A DNA stretch of 15,606 nt from Avidesulfovibrio sp964369685 (GTDB lineage: Bacteria; Desulfobacterota; Desulfovibrionia; Desulfovibrionales; Desulfovibrionaceae): positions 1 to 15,606 of the forward strand of contig CAYJFB010000035.1 of NCBI GenBank assembly GCA_964369685.1, in the 5' to 3' direction. The notes under the pieces were generated by a model that had not been told where the DNA came from, did no database searches, and saw only the letters and a list, made by a program, of their open reading frames with translations. Numbering within the stretch: the stretch's first letter is position 1; every line of letters begins with the position of its first letter. The position numbers and the translations under genes are program-made. This document shows positions 7,106 through 15,400 of this stretch, in pieces.

Positions 7106-8569
7106 ATGCAACACAAATCCCTTTTTCAGCATGCGCTTATCTTGGCGGCGCGACAAGACCTGGCCATTGTGGATCGGCGTGCGTTGCGTGTGTGTGGGAT
7201 TCGTACAATTCGCATTGTCACATCAGGTATTGCCGTTGCGCGAGAGCTTGCCGACAACAAGCCAAACGGTGCAGATGTTATTTTTTGTGCAAGCGATGCA
7301 GAGGACATGAGCACAGAACATTTTGTGCAACTCATTCGTTTGCATCCGCGTCTGGTCGGTTTCCCGATTGTGGTGAGTGTATCAAAACACGAGCATGATA
7401 TTCTTGAAAAAAGCCGTGGCTATGGTTACAGCGGTTTGTTGTTGCGTCCGTATACGCAAGCAGCCTTGCAGGATCAATTACAACATGCCCTGCGCTGCCG
7501 CACAGCAACAGAAAAAGCCACAGCCTCACTCAATACGGCAGACACCGCGGCATTCGATACCGAGTTGGAACGCCTCAACGGCCTTGCGCACCCCGCAGAG
7601 CAAACGCCCGAAACGGTGTTTGCCGAAGGTTTACAGGCTTTACGAGCCAAACGCTGGACAGAAGCCATACCGTTATTACAAAGTGTTTTACGTCGTCGTC
7701 CTCAACATATCGATGCCATGTTGGGGCTTTCTATTGCACTCAGCGCAACAGGACATACAGACAAAAGCCGCAGTATGCAACGTAATGCCTTGTCATTATT
7801 GATTGCTTCGGCAAACAACAATACAGACGCGTTGCATCGTGCCGTAAAGATAGCCACACGGTTTCCTCTTTCAGAAGGACAAACGAGTCCTCTCCTTGAA
7901 GAAGCGGCGCGTGTGTTGCCTACAGCCTCATCGGAGACGCTTTGTCAACTGTTTAAAGAAGGCTTGCACCACACACCAAACACCTTTCCAAAAGAATTGT
8001 TACAACGTTCTTGTGCCAACGCCAGAAATCCTGAAGAAAGTTTGCAACGTTTGGCGCAAGCACTCAATGCGGCAGGCTATCCCGAATACGCCAAAGAAGT
8101 CGGTGCATGGAAAACAAAAGTCACTCAAGCCGCACAACAACGCGCATGGGACAAACAACAAAACATCACACTGTATGCCGAATCACCGCCGGAAGCCACG
8201 GCATCATCTACAGAAAACACACCGTTTGCCCTTACATTACCAAATAACACGAGCGAGATATCCGGCGTTGCCTCTTCAACCAAAGCCTCAGCCCTTGCAC
8301 AAAATGACGTCTTGACAGGATCGGCACAAATCATCGCGCCTTTTGAAGCTCTTGACGACGTCTCTTCTGCTGAACATTCTCCTGCAAAGATGTCATCATC
8401 TGTCACGCCTGCTGTTGCCTTGGCATTACCGTCAACGACACAATCAACGACACCGTCAGTCAAGCCGCTTGAAGAACCACACAATATTTTTTCAACATCA
8501 TTTCCGCGTTTGAACGAAGCGTTGGCAGTGATCAAAGTTACGCTTGGGCTTTTTCGGCAAATGAAATAA
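7106..8569 (+). CDS. Degenerate receiver-domain protein with TPR-like region
   Basis: The 487-residue protein has no signal peptide or membrane segment and is probably cytosolic. Residues 8-130 resemble a response-regulator receiver fold: VIFCAS where the phospho-acceptor strand is expected, IVVSVSKHE for the beta-4 Ser/Thr strand and LLLRPYTQAAL for the beta-5 region. The usual acceptor Asp is replaced (CAS) and the conserved Lys before Pro is Arg, so it is likely a pseudo-receiver that does not take phosphate. Residues 169-235 (FAEGLQALRAKRWTEAIPLL, then RRPQHIDAMLGLSIALSATG) look like one to two TPR units, with more helical sequence to about 345. Residues 350-460 are Ser/Thr/Ala-rich and probably disordered, and a short amphipathic helix ends the chain. 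ATG 7106 has only a weak GGAT upstream. It leads a tight same-strand set with larB (46 bp) and dgkA. The partner and function are unknown. Confidence 0.75.
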   Translation: MQHKSLFQHALILAARQDLAIVDRRALRVCGIRTIRIVTSGIAVARELADNKPNGADVIFCASDAEDMSTEHFVQLIRLHPRLVGFPIVVSVSKHEHDILEKSRGYGYSGLLLRPYTQAALQDQLQHALRCRTATEKATASLNTADTAAFDTELERLNGLAHPAEQTPETVFAEGLQALRAKRWTEAIPLLQSVLRRRPQHIDAMLGLSIALSATGHTDKSRSMQRNALSLLIASANNNTDALHRAVKIATRFPLSEGQTSPLLEEAARVLPTASSETLCQLFKEGLHHTPNTFPKELLQRSCANARNPEESLQRLAQALNAAGYPEYAKEVGAWKTKVTQAAQQRAWDKQQNITLYAESPPEATASSTENTPFALTLPNNTSEISGVASSTKASALAQNDVLTGSAQIIAPFEALDDVSSAEHSPAKMSSSVTPAVALALPSTTQSTTPSVKPLEEPHNIFSTSFPRLNEALAVIKVTLGLFRQMK

Positions 8570-8615
8570 TTTTTTTGGGATAGAAGCTTCAACGATTCTG
8601 TATATAGGGAATATC

Positions 8616-9278
8616 ATGGAACATGTGTTGTTTGATCACGCACGCATTTCGCGTATAGGGTTACCCGAAGCGGTTTTTTGTGAAGGTAAAGCGGCGGAGA
8701 TAGTGGAGGAACTTGCGGCATCGTTTGGCAAAGGTTCCGGGCGTGCGGTCTTGTTTACGCGTTTGTTGCCTGAGGTGTTTGCGCAATTTGCGCCTGATGT
8801 ACAACAAGGCTTAAATTATCACGCATTGTCACGCACGGCCTACGGTGACACACTGCCTCATACCACAGGCACACAAAAACGTTCTGTCGGAATTGTTTCG
8901 GCAGGCACAGCGGACGCGTTTGTGACATGGGAAGCCGCCAGGACATTGGAGTATTTGAACCTGCCTCATGCTGTATATGAAGACAGCGGCGTTGCCGGCC
9001 TTTGGCGTCTTACGGAACGTTTGGAGGCGATCAACAGCCATGATGTGTTGATTGTTGTTGCGGGGCTTGATGCGGCGTTGGCTTCTGTGCTTGGTGGATT
9101 GACGCCAAAGCCCCTTTTTGCTGTACCCACTTCGATTGGTTATGGCGCGGCAAAAGACGGTAAAGCCGCACTCGCCAGCATGCTTTCAAGCTGTGCTCCG
9201 GGCGTTGGAGTCATGAATATCGACAACGGCTATGGTGCTGCTTGCGCCGCCGCGCGTGTGCTCAATCTCTTCATATAG
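8616..9278 (+). CDS. larB: LarB, nickel-pincer nucleotide cofactor biosynthesis carboxylase
   Basis: LarB carboxylates the nicotinate ring of nicotinic acid adenine dinucleotide and releases AMP, the first step of the nickel-pincer cofactor used by lactate racemase LarA and its relatives. The 220-residue product has a PurE-like core with the LarB hallmarks: GLPEAVFCEGK (residues 15-25), VGIVSAGTAD (91-100), VVAGLDAALASVLGGL (147-161), AVPTSIGYGAAKDG (169-182) and SSCAPGVGVMNIDNGYGAA (191-209). It is somewhat shorter than the usual 245-250 residues because the N-terminal lead-in is short. The start is backed by AGGGA five bases before ATG 8616. No larC, larE or larA is adjacent, so cofactor use must be encoded elsewhere. 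Confidence 0.9.
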   Translation: MEHVLFDHARISRIGLPEAVFCEGKAAEIVEELAASFGKGSGRAVLFTRLLPEVFAQFAPDVQQGLNYHALSRTAYGDTLPHTTGTQKRSVGIVSAGTADAFVTWEAARTLEYLNLPHAVYEDSGVAGLWRLTERLEAINSHDVLIVVAGLDAALASVLGGLTPKPLFAVPTSIGYGAAKDGKAALASMLSSCAPGVGVMNIDNGYGAACAAARVLNLFI

Positions 9279-9316
9279 CGTCTTTTTTCGCATGGCGATT
9301 ATGTAAGGAGTGCAAG

Positions 9317-9664
9317 ATGTATTTGTTGAATGTAACGCACATGCTCAAAGCAACACGCAATTCTTTATCCGGCTTACACATTGCTTGGCGCAATGAACAA
9401 GCGTTTCGTCACGAAGTTTTTGTTTTTGTTTGTTTATCTTTTGTACTTTGGTGGACAGCGCAACCGTGGCTTGAGGTTGTGTTTGTTCTTGGCGGTTGGC
9501 TTTTGGTTATGGCATTTGAGTTGCTCAACAGCGCCATTGAAAAAACATGTGATTTGATCTCATCGGACTATGAACCACTCATTAAATCTGCCAAAGACAT
9601 GGCTTCTGCGGCTATTTTTCTTGCCATGGTGCTCAATATACTCATATGGCTTTTTGTGTTTTGA
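9317..9664 (+). CDS. dgkA: Diacylglycerol kinase, prokaryotic DgkA type
   Basis: This small inner-membrane kinase phosphorylates diacylglycerol (or undecaprenol in some relatives) with ATP and recycles lipid from envelope polymer synthesis. The 115-residue protein shows the family active site: Glu27 in RNEQAFRHE, then FELLNSAIEKTCDLIS (Glu68, Asn71, Glu75) and KSAKDMASAA (from residue 90). Three hydrophobic helices lie at about 34-50, 54-70 and 96-114. ATG 9317 is chosen over an upstream in-frame ATG at 9242, which lies inside larB, because AAGGAG sits six bases before it and the length then matches the family. It is 38 bp downstream of larB and probably on the same transcript. Confidence 0.93.
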   Translation: MYLLNVTHMLKATRNSLSGLHIAWRNEQAFRHEVFVFVCLSFVLWWTAQPWLEVVFVLGGWLLVMAFELLNSAIEKTCDLISSDYEPLIKSAKDMASAAIFLAMVLNILIWLFVF

Positions 9665-9669
9665 AATTC

Positions 9670-9697
9670 TTGACAGGGGAGGAATGAAAAGCATAAA
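9670..9697 (+). promoter_or_regulatory. Probable promoter of the OFA transporter
   Basis: A consensus TTGACA (9670-9675) is followed after 16 bp by CATAAA (9692-9697), just past the dgkA stop. The leader to the start at 9812 would be about 108 nt. TGACAGGG at 9671-9678 recurs inverted as CCCTGTCA at 9789-9796 before the ribosome binding site; its meaning is unknown. Confidence 0.45.
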
Positions 9698-9811
9698 GTT
9701 TCACACTTTTTATCGAAAACACAACGTGTTTAAGCATCGCGAGATGTTGCAGAGCACACTGTGTTTTTTTACAGCTTTTCATTTTTTACCCTGTCAGTAT
9801 TGAGGAAGCGT

Positions 9812-11017
9812 ATGAGTCAGCGTTGGATGATTTTAATTACCGGTGTGTTGGCAAACTTGTGTATCAGTTCTGCCTATGCCTTCAGTGTTTTCACAAAACC
9901 TTTAATGGACAAATTCGGTTGGACACAAAGCCAAGTCGCTTTTTTGTTTACCGCGTTACTCGTGATCATGCCCATCACCATGTTGGTTGCAGGTAAAATC
10001 CAAGACAGCCAAGGGCCGCGAAAAACTTTTTTCTTTGCCGGTATTGCTTTTGGTTTAGGTTGGTTGTTATCCGGTTTTGTTGAATCATTGATGTTGCTTT
10101 ACATTCTTTTTGGTGGTCTTGCAGGTCTTGGTCTTGGTGCGATTTATTCTTGCACTGTCGTCAACACGGTTCGATGGTTTCCTGATAAACGCGGCTTGGC
10201 AGCAGGACTCATCTCTGCTGGGCTTTCAATCGGACCTGTTTTTTTGGCACCGTTGGCAGTGATGTTGATTCAAGAATACGGCGTCATGGACACCATCAAG
10301 ATCTATGGTATCGCTTTTATGGCTTGTACTGTTTTTGCTTCATTATTTTCTGTCGCACCGCCTGCAGGATATGTTCCTGAAGGCTGGACACCGCCTGTTG
10401 TTCAAAACACAACAATTCCTGAAGGCAAAGATTGGCGTGCCATGCTCCAAGATCGCATGTTTTATGTGGGTTGGTTGATGTTGATGCTGGCAAGTATTTC
10501 AGGGCTTATGCTCATTGGTAATGCCTCACTCATCGCGCAAGACATGCTCAAACTCACGCCACAAGAAGCGGGAGCGACTGTCGGCATGCTGGCTGTCGGC
10601 AATGCAACGGGACGCATTCTGTGGGGTTGGACATCCGACAAACTCGGACGTTATAAAACCATGATTTTAATGTTTAGTTTGTCTGCGATATCTATGATAA
10701 CATTAAGTACGGTGTCGTCATACGGTATGTATGTGTTTTGTACATGTCTGATAGCCACATGTTATGGTGGTTTCTTTGCCTTATTCCCTGCAGTGACAGG
10801 GGACATGTTTGGCGTAAAAAACCTTGGTGCAAACTGGGGTATTATGTTTACTGCGTTTGCCCCTGCTGCGGTTATTGGCCCCTTGCTTGTGGCGAAAGTC
10901 AAAGAACTGTATAATGGAGACTATTCTGTAGCCTTTATCATTGCGGCAAGCTTGAGTATTATTGGTGCAATTCTTGCTTTGTATTCACAACGCGCCATTG
11001 CAAAACGTTCATCATAA
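9812..11017 (+). CDS. OFA-family MFS transporter (oxalate/formate antiporter type)
   Basis: The 401-residue inner-membrane protein has 12 predicted helices in two halves split by a loop at residues 183-210. Family marks are GKIQDSQGPRK (61-71) between helices 2 and 3, RWFPDKRGLAAGL (121-133), PPAGYVPEGW (183-192), typical of OFA proteins, and GRILWGWTSDKLGR (267-280). OFA members carry small carboxylates such as oxalate/formate, pyruvate or lactate. OxlT needs an Arg in helix 8 and a Lys in helix 11. Arg268 could be the former, but the helix 11 segment reads FTAFAPAA with no obvious Lys, so oxalate exchange is doubtful (inference from memory of OxlT). GAGGAAG precedes ATG 9812; an in-frame upstream ATG at 9761 would add 17 residues without a ribosome binding site. 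The gene has its own likely promoter and terminator. Confidence 0.88.
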   Translation: MSQRWMILITGVLANLCISSAYAFSVFTKPLMDKFGWTQSQVAFLFTALLVIMPITMLVAGKIQDSQGPRKTFFFAGIAFGLGWLLSGFVESLMLLYILFGGLAGLGLGAIYSCTVVNTVRWFPDKRGLAAGLISAGLSIGPVFLAPLAVMLIQEYGVMDTIKIYGIAFMACTVFASLFSVAPPAGYVPEGWTPPVVQNTTIPEGKDWRAMLQDRMFYVGWLMLMLASISGLMLIGNASLIAQDMLKLTPQEAGATVGMLAVGNATGRILWGWTSDKLGRYKTMILMFSLSAISMITLSTVSSYGMYVFCTCLIATCYGGFFALFPAVTGDMFGVKNLGANWGIMFTAFAPAAVIGPLLVAKVKELYNGDYSVAFIIAASLSIIGAILALYSQRAIAKRSS

Positions 11018-11033
11018 TACTATTTTCCCCAAT

Positions 11034-11085
11034 AAAAAACCAGCAACGCCGATATGGAATCCCACATTGGCGTTGCTGGTTTTTT
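11034..11085. terminator. Bidirectional intrinsic terminator
   Basis: AAAAAACCAGCAACGCC (11034-11050) pairs perfectly with 11069-11085, and the 18-nt interior can extend the stem. Six T follow the GC-rich stem on either strand. It separates the plus-strand transporter from the convergent minus-strand coiled-coil gene and serves both. Its core AGCAACGCCGA recurs at 12389-12399. Confidence 0.92.
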
Positions 11086-11106
11086 AATGAGTATCAATAC
11101 ACACAA

Positions 11107-11786
11107 CTACAACTTGATCAACGTTCCAAGAATGGCAATTTGTGCAAAGGCAAGTCCTACAACCCATTTGACTGTCGAGACATAGTTTTTATTGATCTCG
11201 GCAGACAATTCAACTTTCACTTGTTCAACATTTAACTGAACTTGATAGATTTCTTTTTGCAATTCTGCTTTCGTTTGTTCAAGATTTGCTTGAACTTGAC
11301 GAATTTCCTTTTGCAATTCTGCCTTGGTTGCTTGAATTTCTTTTTGTAATTCTGCCTTAGTTGCTTGAATTTCTTTTTGTAATTCTGCCTTGGTTGCTTG
11401 AATTTCTTTTTGTANNNNNNNNNNNNNNNNNNNNNNNNNNNNNNNNNNNNNNNNNNNNNNNNNNNNNNNNNNNNNNNNNNNNNNNNNNNNNNNNNNNNNN
11501 NNNNNNNNNNNNNNGTTGCTTGAATTTCTTTTTGTAATTCTGCCTTGGTTGCTTGAATTTCTTTTTGTAATTCAAGTTTTGTTTGCTCAAGGTTTGCTTG
11601 CGCTTGTGCTTGGGTTATCCGCACAGAAGCATCCAATTCGGCTTTTGCAAGCTCCAAATCATGTTTGGTCGCCGCGGATTGATGTAATTCTTCTTCATAT
11701 TGATCGAAAAATTTCACCAAAATATTTGTCGCTTCAATACCGAGTTTGGCTTCAAAAACACGTGCGTCTTCAAGGGAAAGCAACAT
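11107..11786 (-). CDS. DUF1640/CCDC90-like membrane-anchored coiled-coil protein with hendecad-repeat stalk (interrupted by assembly gap)
   Basis: The first 90 residues (before the gap in reading direction) give a helical head, MLLSLEDARVFEAKLG to about residue 45, then stalk. The part after the gap gives 101 residues, more stalk and a C-terminal membrane helix (WVVGLAFAQIAILGTLIKL). The stalk is built of 11-residue units KAELQKEIQAT with Leu-Ile-Thr core spacing 4-3-4, the mark of a hendecad coiled coil; flanking parts use 18-residue units (11+7). There is no signal peptide, so it is probably anchored in the inner membrane by its tail. The two parts lie in different frames only because the gap was filled with 100 N; 11+33n bases restore frame and repeat phase together. 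The start at 11786 follows GAGG by seven to eight bases. With n=0 the protein has 196 residues, plus 11 per further unit. Function is unknown. It lies 49 bp downstream of a paralogue-like gene. Confidence 0.8.
11327..11580 (-). repeat. 33-bp in-frame tandem repeat array
   Basis: Near-exact 33-bp units, on the plus strand starting GTTGCTTGAATTTCTTTTTG, begin at 11327, 11360 and 11393 (cut after 22 bp by the gap), then at 11515 and 11548 (last bases diverged). Differences between inner units are one base or fewer. True copy number is unknown. Confidence 0.93.
11415..11514. other. Assembly gap of 100 N inside the repeat array
   Basis: This is a placeholder of standard size. Repeat phase on the two sides requires a true length of 11+33n bases. 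Confidence 0.97.
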
Positions 11787-11835
11787 ATATACACCTCTTT
11801 CACAAAACAATCATCACTATACAACCCCAAAACAC

Positions 11836-12300
11836 TCAAAGCCACTTCACCAACGCCGCAATCATCGCTACAGATGCTGCCATCATTACACCAAGACGAA
11901 GAGTTAACCTATTTTCCAATTTGAGTATTTCCATGGGTACAAGTTGCGCCGTTGCTTCAATTTTTTTATCCAATATTTTTAATTCGTTATGAATGTTGTC
12001 AATTTTTTTATCCAAACGTTGGATATCTTCTTTTAATTCTGTGCGTACGTCATCAATTTTTTTCTCAAGATCGAGACGAGTCGTATCAATCTTTCTTTCT
12101 AAAAGAAAAATATCGTCTTTCATTTCAAGGCGTTGATCTTGAATATCACCTTTTGTAACAAGTTCTTTACGTGTATTTTGGTCGTAGCTTTGCATCGCTT
12201 TATTCATAGCCTTGGCTTGCACCTCGGCTTGATCGCGGCTGATACCGATTCCTTCGAGTTCTTTCACATAATCAAGTGTATCAAATGCAACAAGTACCAT
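11836..12300 (-). CDS. DUF1640/CCDC90-like coiled-coil protein with C-terminal membrane anchor
   Basis: The 154-residue protein has an N-terminal head, FDTLDYVKELEGIGISRDQ followed by AEVQAKAMNKAM (residues 6-37), close to the DUF1640 pattern of F-D-T-hydrophobic-x-x-x-x-x-L plus a Gln/Ala-rich helix. A charged coiled coil at about residues 45-132 (LERKIDTTRLDLEKKIDD, ELKEDIQRLDKKIDNI) is followed by a membrane helix at 134-153 (LRLGVMMAASVAMIAALVKW). This head-stalk-anchor plan is shared with mitochondrial MCUR1/CCDC90 proteins; the bacterial role is not established. Heptads dominate here, unlike the hendecads of the next gene. GGAGG lies five bases before ATG 12300. A good promoter precedes it, and the second coiled-coil gene follows after 49 bp, so the two are likely cotranscribed. 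Confidence 0.85.
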   Translation of the reverse strand: MVLVAFDTLDYVKELEGIGISRDQAEVQAKAMNKAMQSYDQNTRKELVTKGDIQDQRLEMKDDIFLLERKIDTTRLDLEKKIDDVRTELKEDIQRLDKKIDNIHNELKILDKKIEATAQLVPMEILKLENRLTLRLGVMMAASVAMIAALVKWL

Positions 12301-12330
12301 AAAGACCTCCAACACAATAAGACTATAATA

Positions 12331-12359
12331 AATATACGATCTCTTTCTCGTTCTGTCTA
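12331..12359 (-). promoter_or_regulatory. Probable promoter of the coiled-coil gene pair
   Basis: On the minus strand TAGACA (12354-12359) and TATATT (12331-12336) lie 17 bp apart, each five of six to consensus. Transcription would start near 12324, about 25 bases before the start codon. Confidence 0.6.
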
Positions 12360-12388
12360 CAAATAAACAAATCTATAACACACAAAAC

Positions 12389-12423
12389 AGCAACGCCGAC
12401 ATGTCATACACATCGGCGTTGCT
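12389..12423 (-). terminator. Terminator downstream of the RTX adhesin
   Basis: AGCAACGCCGA (12389-12399) pairs with TCGGCGTTGCT (12413-12423) across a 13-nt loop, 38 bp after the adhesin stop. On the minus strand a GTTTTGTGTG tail follows, a moderate U-tract. Sequence and loop closely resemble the terminator at 11034-11085. Confidence 0.75.
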
Positions 12424-12461
12424 CGTGTTTAGATTACGTTAAAAAGATAAAGTTAAAACCT

Positions 12462-15400
12462 TTATTGGCTTTCAATCATGCCTTTTTCAACAATAATGGT
12501 GATGTCATTATCATCGTTTGTATAGGTATCATAGAGAGCACCTTCAGCAGCATCAGCCTTCGTCCATGTTCCATGAGTATCAGACAACTGCTTATCATCA
12601 AGTGTTTTACCGTCTGTACTAAGAGACAACCCAANNNNNNNNNNNNNNNNNNNNNNNNNNNNNNNNNNNNNNNNNNNNNNNNNNNNNNNNNNNNNNNNNN
12701 NNNNNNNNNNNNNNNNNNNNNNNNNNNNNNNNNNCAAGCGCGTTGGTCAAGAGGATATCAAGTTCATCGCCGCCGCCGTCAACAAGGATGTCGCTCAGAT
12801 CCAGATCATCAACCTTAAAGAGGTCATTGCCTGCACCGCCATAGAGTTTATCGCCTGCACCGCCGATGAGGGTATCGTCACCGGCACCGCCATCAAGGAT
12901 ATCCTTACCGCTTCCGCCGATGAGAATGTCGTCACCATCACCACCGAAGAGACTATCGTCACCGCCAAGGCCGAGAAGGATGTCATTACCATCGCCGCCA
13001 TAGAGAATGTCGTCACCGTCGTTGGTGAGATCTTCCATAGCTGAGGCTGCATCAATAAGGTCGTCAGAGCTTTCCGCCGTCTTAAGCAAGTCACTGACTA
13101 ACCCTTCAAGTTTTGACTGATCCACTTTTCCTTGATCTGTATTGCTATCACCTGCGGCAAGATGCGTGAGATTCTCGTACGAGTATTCCGCAGAGTTACT
13201 CATACCAAGCTCTTGGGCAAGCTGTTCAAGACTGGCAAAGTTGCCATCACCAATCAGCAGATCCATACCACCTTGTCCTGCAAGGAAATCATTTCCATCA
13301 CCTGCAAGAAGAATATTCGATTGTCCACCATTGCCGGTAGCAATCTTTTTCATTGCTAATTCATGATAGTTATACAAGAAGTCAATCAGCATCTGCTCGG
13401 TTACTGTATTCTTATCAAAACCTAAGGCGCTGTACAAACCGTCTTTCGTCATATCACCGAGCAAAGCATCATTACCATCTTCCGTAAATCCAATGCGAGG
13501 ATTGCTCGCGTCTATTTCTTCCGATTTGTCCGGTGTAAAGAGAGTCGCAAGAGAGCCATCACCAACCAACTCGGCCCCCCCGGTTGTATCATAGGCATCA
13601 AGCACACTTTGATTCGCACCGGCGCCCATACCAAAGGCGTGAATGTCATAATCTGTACCCTCCAAAGCCTCTTGCAACTTCTTATACCCCGCATCTCTAT
13701 CGCCTCCGCTAGGCTCACCGTCAGACATAAAGAACACTTGGTTGCTATAACCATTACTCGTCACATTTTCAAACCAAGTCGCAGCATTTGTAAAGCCTTG
13801 TTCATAGTTTGTGCCATGATGGAAACCACTCACCTGGCTACGATCATACGCGATTCGATAATGTGTCTCGTTGTTCGCATCCTTGAATGTTTCGGCCTGA
13901 TAATAGTTGCCATCAGTGCCTTGAATATAAACAACACCGTTATTTTCAAAATATTTGTAGCTAAGATCAATTGTCTTGCCGTCTTGCTTCATGGCAAAGG
14001 TGTCTGTCGTGATTTCGCTGTCATTGGGCACAGTACCTTCATAAGTACGCTCTGACAGTGACTTAAACTGCTCGTTTCTAATAGCCTCTATTTGCGCTAA
14101 AGCTTTCTGATAGTCTGCTTCAGAATCAAAAGAGATTTCCATTCCGTTGCTTGCCGAGCCATAGAAAGAAGTGATGGTAAGCTTCACCTCTCCGCCCAAA
14201 TTCTCATCTTTTGCATGAGCCCAAAGCTGTTTTACCAATTCTTCAAGAGCATCACACGCTTCATCAAGTCGTGTTGAGGCGGTATAGGATTCCGAGTTTC
14301 CGTCAACGGGAACAGCAACAACACCATTCCACTCTTCGTCATACATTGAACCTGAGATATCTAAAATCACAGAGACATTATAGTCTGTATTTTCTCCCAA
14401 GTATGTTATATTACCTGCCAAAGCTTTCACTTCACCCGGATCGCCTCCTGTTGTCACAGTAAAGCTATCCTGATCTCCGTCAGCGTCTGTAACGGTAATT
14501 TCTTGAGTGGTCTTTGTTGTAGTGATTGTCCATAAGTCGGTATCACCATTTTGTTTCAAGGTTGTAGTGCCATCAGCGGTACTCCATGTACCTGCATTAT
14601 ATGTGAGAGCAGTACCATCAACACTCAATGCTTTTCCGGCACCGTTATCGGCACCAAAATCGATTTCGACAATGCCTGTATAAGCACCAGAAGCGTCAGT
14701 CGCGATGAGCGCCACATCTTCATGTGCAGAAGGTGCATCGTCTTGGATTTCCACTGTTAGATTAGAACTGACGCTATCGCCGCCCTTATCAGTGACAGTG
14801 AAGCCGAAGTTGAGATTATTTATCTCATTATAACCATCACCAGAGGCATGTTCCACAGCCTCAGAGAGGGTTACTGTGTATGTTGCTTCTCCGGCCTTAT
14901 TAGGCGTGCTCATTTCAAGAGTAATAACAGGCTTGCCGTTTGCACTACCGATGAGCTTTGTTCCTTGAGTTGTCCACTCAAGAGCAACATCACCATCAGA
15001 GGTTTTAAGGTTAATGGGGGTACCGTCTTTGGCAACAGGAATCACTTTACCATCAACAGTTGTTGTTTGCCATTCAAAGCCGTCAGCAAATGTATCATTT
15101 GGATAACCGCCCTCGGAGGTAATTTCCACCGTTCCTGTGGCCATCGCTACATCGGCAAAATTATCGTCTGCAGGTGTATTTTGCGATCCGTCAGCCAGAT
15201 ACGCTTCAGAGACTTGCGCAGTTGCAAGTAGACCCACCTTAGGAACAGAAGCCATTACGGTATGTATTGTTTCGTCACCGTCACCGTCGGTGAAGGTAAT
15301 ATCTACATCGGTACGGCCACTGACTTCATAGGATACTTTCCACTCATCTGATCCGGGAGCAGATTGTGTTAAGGTCACATCGCCAAGCTTAATGGTTATG

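Noticed and set aside
11327..11580. 33-bp repeats as a CRISPR array
   Set aside because: Units are directly adjacent with no spacers, in frame, and encode a regular coiled coil.
11107..11786. Frameshifted pseudogene at the coiled-coil gene
   Set aside because: The frame change coincides exactly with the placeholder gap and is fully explained by its arbitrary length.
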